From NCBI GenBank assembly GCA_902767175.1, contig CACXGH010000009.1, forward strand, positions 1 to 7,882: a stretch of DNA of 7,882 nt, given 5' to 3'. The translations under genes and the position numbers were made by a program. Positions 5,143 through 7,882 of this stretch are shown piece by piece (position 1 is the stretch's first letter; the number at the start of each line of letters is the position of its first letter). The notes beneath the pieces are model-generated. The model was not told where the DNA came from. It searched no databases and worked only from the letters and a program-made list of their open reading frames with translations. Source of the stretch: an uncultured Ruminococcus sp. GTDB lineage: Bacteria; Bacillota; Clostridia; Oscillospirales; Acutalibacteraceae.

Positions 5143-7400
5143 AGTTCATCTCTCCTTATTTCGCAGTTTTTATTTTTATCCGCTCTTATTATAACATTTC
5201 CTCCGCTGTATGTACGGTAAATATTATCTCTGTTTTTCAATAATCTGTATGTCTGCTCATTCTCCGTTTTATCGGATATTATCATTGTGCTGTAATCTAT
5301 AACTGCGGTATGAAATACCATGCCGTTGATTATAAGAAAATCGGCATTTTTCCATTCATCGGGCAGAAGCTCACAGTCGGTACGGTCAGAACATATCAGC
5401 AGCTTTAAGCCATTTATATCAGCAAATACAGCCCTCTCATCTCCGTCTGAAATGCTTTCTATCCGTTTGCTGCCCGTTACGACTCTGTTAAAGGGATTCT
5501 TCTCGGAAATATGACTCAGCTTTTTCTTTGCCTTAGCAAAAGCAGTACGATATATGTCATAGAACTTATCCTCATCATACACTTCAAGCATATTAACATC
5601 AAAATCATCAAGCAGCCTATCAGCATAGTATGATGTCTTTTTTCTGTTGTCGGTAAGCAGCATAAATGATATTTTCTCTGTCCGTATGGCTTTAAGATAA
5701 TCATGAATTATTTTTGTCTTTGACGTATCGCCGCCGCAGGAAAGTATAATCGTGCTGTCGTTTTCTGTAATAACAGCAGAAATGCCGTCACCCGTATCAA
5801 GCACTGCTATTCTTGTTATATCTTGATTAAATAAACCCGTCAGTGCAGAGCCTGCCGCAAATGACAGCAATGCTGCAAATACGAATATGCTTACCCTATG
5901 CCGTATATTTTTCAGAAAGTACAAAGCCGCTGCCAAAATCATCATACAGGTAAGCCATATAGGAACATAACCCTGAGATACATTTAACAGGGCAAATGGA
6001 AGATCTGACATAAAGCCTGCAATACCGCAGATAAACTCTGTCAGTACTGCAGAAAAATATCCGACGGGAACAGCAATGAATGACAAAACAAATGAAAGGT
6101 CAAGCAGCAGCATTATAAAAGCAGAGCTAATCATGAGCGGAATTATTGCAGCTGCAATAATATTTGACAGTACGGAATAAACAGCTATCTCTCGGAAATA
6201 CATAATGAGTACGGGAAGTGTAAATACATAAGCTGAAAGTGCCACGGCGAAGGAATCAATAATTCCCTTACTGCCACAGACAAGAAGCCTTTTAAGAGAA
6301 TCCGTTCTTTTTTCTACAAACGGAATTATACTTATTTGCAGATATTCTGTTATTTTCGGTGACAATAACAATATACCGAGTGTTGCGGAATATGACAGCA
6401 GCAGACCTATATCACCTGCTGCGTAAGGATCGGAAAGTGTCATTATAAGAACAGACAACCCTAATGATGTGAGGGAATCCGCCTCTCTGTACAGAAGTAT
6501 ACCCAGCAGCATTACTATCTGCATAATGCCTGACCTCATTACAGACGGCGGATAGCCTGTTACAGACATATACAGAAACAGTACGGCGATTGATATCACT
6601 GCGGCTGTTCTTTTTCTTCCCCTGAGCAGGAACATAAGAAGCATCATTATAAGCTGTGTTATTACCGAAAGATGAAAGCCCGATACTACTATTATATGTG
6701 ACAGTCCCGCTCCTCTCAGTTCTGACGCGACTTCATCTGATATGCCTGATTTATCACCTGTCAGAAAGGCAGTGACGAACGCAGCCTGCTTTTCCGGCAG
6801 GATACTGTGTATCCGTTCCGAAAGATAGCATCTTGTCATGAGACAGTAATAATAAAACGGCTTGCTGTCATTTTTCTCCGCTTCAATGTCATCGGAAGAA
6901 GTAAAATATCCGCTCAGATGAATTCCTCTTGCCATATTATAGGAGCTGACATTATCGTAAAATTCAGCTTCTCCCTTTATTATATCAAACGGCTCGGCGT
7001 CAATTTTCTGATCTGAGCTTATCATAACCTTTGTATTTGTAAGCAGTGTGCCGTCCGAGGACATTATCTCCCCTGCGTTGACAGTGTAATAATATCTGCC
7101 ATAGTTTTCATAAGGCAGTTCGCAAATCTCACCTGTTATAACCGCATTCTTTCCTCTCATTCCGACTGAGGGCTGTATCATAATGCCGTTATAGACAGAC
7201 AGGAACACAACAGCAGCAAGTGATACTGCAAAGACAAGGGGCGCTGCCGTGTTTTGCCTTAGTCTTTTGCTTTTAAGCGACAGTGCAAGCCCTGAAAGAC
7301 AGACTGCACCGAGAGCAGGAAACCATTCCTGACCCAAAAATAAAGCAACCGCTAAAGCAGCCAAAAATACAAAGCCTGTAACTGCAAGCGGTCGCTTCAT
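5130..7400 (-). CDS. comEC: ComEC/Rec2 family DNA uptake channel with degenerate C-terminal hydrolase domain
   Basis: ComEC forms the inner-membrane channel that brings single-stranded transforming DNA into the cell. The 756-residue protein has N-terminal membrane segments (about 5-42 and 53-70), then an extracytoplasmic OB-fold (DUF4131-like) region at about 80-165. The Competence domain runs from about 205 to 480, with LTGDKSG (213-219) and the signature GLSHIIVVSGFH (232-243), followed by more membrane segments to about 520. Residues 528-756 keep the start of the usual metallo-beta-lactamase-like domain (VLDTGDGIS, 533-541). The expected HxHxDH after beta strands is replaced by LLTDNRKKTS (581-590), and the later GD and HHGS motifs are also changed. 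The ATG has GGAGG 7 bases upstream. It lies 66 bases after the HIT gene with no terminator between. Channel identity is secure; competence of the organism is not shown. Confidence 0.94.
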   Translation of the reverse strand: MKRPLAVTGFVFLAALAVALFLGQEWFPALGAVCLSGLALSLKSKRLRQNTAAPLVFAVSLAAVVFLSVYNGIMIQPSVGMRGKNAVITGEICELPYENYGRYYYTVNAGEIMSSDGTLLTNTKVMISSDQKIDAEPFDIIKGEAEFYDNVSSYNMARGIHLSGYFTSSDDIEAEKNDSKPFYYYCLMTRCYLSERIHSILPEKQAAFVTAFLTGDKSGISDEVASELRGAGLSHIIVVSGFHLSVITQLIMMLLMFLLRGRKRTAAVISIAVLFLYMSVTGYPPSVMRSGIMQIVMLLGILLYREADSLTSLGLSVLIMTLSDPYAAGDIGLLLSYSATLGILLLSPKITEYLQISIIPFVEKRTDSLKRLLVCGSKGIIDSFAVALSAYVFTLPVLIMYFREIAVYSVLSNIIAAAIIPLMISSAFIMLLLDLSFVLSFIAVPVGYFSAVLTEFICGIAGFMSDLPFALLNVSQGYVPIWLTCMMILAAALYFLKNIRHRVSIFVFAALLSFAAGSALTGLFNQDITRIAVLDTGDGISAVITENDSTIILSCGGDTSKTKIIHDYLKAIRTEKISFMLLTDNRKKTSYYADRLLDDFDVNMLEVYDEDKFYDIYRTAFAKAKKKLSHISEKNPFNRVVTGSKRIESISDGDERAVFADINGLKLLICSDRTDCELLPDEWKNADFLIINGMVFHTAVIDYSTMIISDKTENEQTYRLLKNRDNIYRTYSGGNVIIRADKNKNCEIRRDELWQS

Positions 7401-7466
7401 TGTTATTCCTCCATACTTAAAGCAATGTCCCTGTATTCAAGGGAAAGTAATATCAAGGCGCTTTGA

Positions 7467-7808
7467 TCAGCACATTTCAACCTTGAGTTTTGTTCCGCCG
7501 AGAAGGTGGAAATGAAGATGAAAAACAGTCTGTCCTGCGTCTGCTCCTGTGTTGGAAACTACTCTGTATCCGCTCTCGGCTATTCCAAGCTCAGATGCAA
7601 GCTTTGCAGCTACCTCATAGACTCTTGAAACAACTGCGCTGTTTTCCGGTGTTATCTCATTTACGGAAGCGATGTGCTGCTTGGGGATTATGAGGACATG
7701 AACGGGTGCCATAGGGTTTATATCATAAAAGGCATAAACCAAATCGTCCTCATACACCTTCTTTGAAGGTATCTCACCCTTGATAATTTTACAGAAAATA
7801 CAATCCAT
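7467..7808 (-). CDS. HIT family (HinT-like) nucleotide hydrolase/transferase
   Basis: Histidine-triad proteins of the HinT branch are small cytosolic homodimers that hydrolyse nucleoside phosphoramidates and acyl-adenylates. This one has 113 residues, the usual size. The catalytic triad motif is HLHFH (H97, H99, H101) followed by LLGG. The N-terminus has the zinc-type pair C3-x2-C6 in DCIFCKIIKGEIPS, then NPMAPVHVLIIPKQHI (31-46), a family hallmark. I chose the ATG at 7808 because AAGGAG lies 8 bases upstream; an in-frame GTG at 7817 overlaps that site and is unlikely to be used. It is the first gene seen of the minus-strand operon leading into comEC; whether the operon extends further upstream cannot be seen. 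The physiological substrate is not known from sequence. Confidence 0.95.
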   Translation of the reverse strand: MDCIFCKIIKGEIPSKKVYEDDLVYAFYDINPMAPVHVLIIPKQHIASVNEITPENSAVVSRVYEVAAKLASELGIAESGYRVVSNTGADAGQTVFHLHFHLLGGTKLKVEMC

Positions 7809-7845
7809 TGTTAACACTCCTTAATCTGATTTTTTTATTAAACAA

Positions 7846-7880
7846 GGAGCAAAGCTCCAACAAGCTCGCTTGATTGGAGC
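7846..7880. repeat. Compound palindrome upstream of the HIT gene
   Basis: GGAGC (7846-7850) can pair with GCTCC (7854-7858) around three A residues. The same GCTCC, extended to GCTCCAA (7854-7860), can instead pair with TTGGAGC (7874-7880), enclosing CAAGC (7861-7865) and GCTTG (7868-7872). The result is an almost perfect 12-bp palindrome with one bulged A. The two pairings are mutually exclusive. The element lies 38 bases upstream of the HIT start, has no coding signal, and runs close to the window edge. It may be an extragenic palindromic repeat or the terminator of a gene to the right. Confidence 0.55.
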
Positions 7881-7882
7881 GA

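Noticed and set aside
7428..7444. Small hairpin TCCCT/AGGGA between the HIT gene and comEC as a terminator
   Set aside because: Only 5 bp of stem with a 7-base loop and no T tract on the minus strand, so the two genes are treated as one transcription unit.
7809..7817. GTG start at 7817 for the HIT protein, adding three residues
   Set aside because: The GTG overlaps the AAGGAG ribosome binding site, which is correctly spaced for the ATG at 7808, and the family N-terminus begins at MDCIFCKI.

Overview
The window looks like ordinary chromosome from a Gram-positive member of the Firmicutes, most plausibly a gut or rumen Clostridia (Ruminococcus/Oscillospiraceae-like). The grounds are a ribonuclease M5 gene (a Firmicutes-type 5S rRNA maturase), a BioY vitamin transporter subunit, strong GGAGG-type ribosome binding sites, several TTG/GTG starts and an AT-rich intergenic style. 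The genus is an inference from gene content and protein flavour, not from a marker gene.

Layout from left to right. Positions 1-1408 (minus) hold nearly all of a 23S rRNA (uracil-C5)-methyltransferase of the RlmD/RlmCD type, with its 3' end beyond the left edge. A 352-base divergent control region follows. It carries a minus-strand promoter for the methyltransferase and a plus-strand consensus sigma-A promoter for bioY. The -35 box of the bioY promoter lies inside a perfect 9-bp inverted repeat with a 16-base spacer that matches the biotin repressor (BirA) operator pattern. bioY (1761-2354, plus) is monocistronic. Downstream of it lie two related palindromes of a REP/BIME-like kind, then a strong stem-loop terminator (2494-2542) shared with the convergent minus-strand operon.

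The right two thirds is one tight minus-strand operon, read from high to low coordinates: a HIT-family hydrolase, comEC (competence DNA channel), holA (DNA polymerase III delta subunit), rnmV (RNase M5) and rnz (RNase Z). comEC/holA and rnmV/rnz overlap, holA/rnmV are almost contiguous, and each ribosome binding site lies at or inside the end of the preceding gene. The operon joins DNA uptake and replication with maturation of 5S rRNA and tRNA 3' ends. A further palindromic element lies upstream of the HIT gene at the right edge.

I did not find an obviously new defence, mobile or biosynthetic system. The points most worth checking are the ComEC C-terminal domain that has lost its metallo-beta-lactamase metal ligands, the stacked dyads in the bioY control region, and the paired palindromes after bioY.
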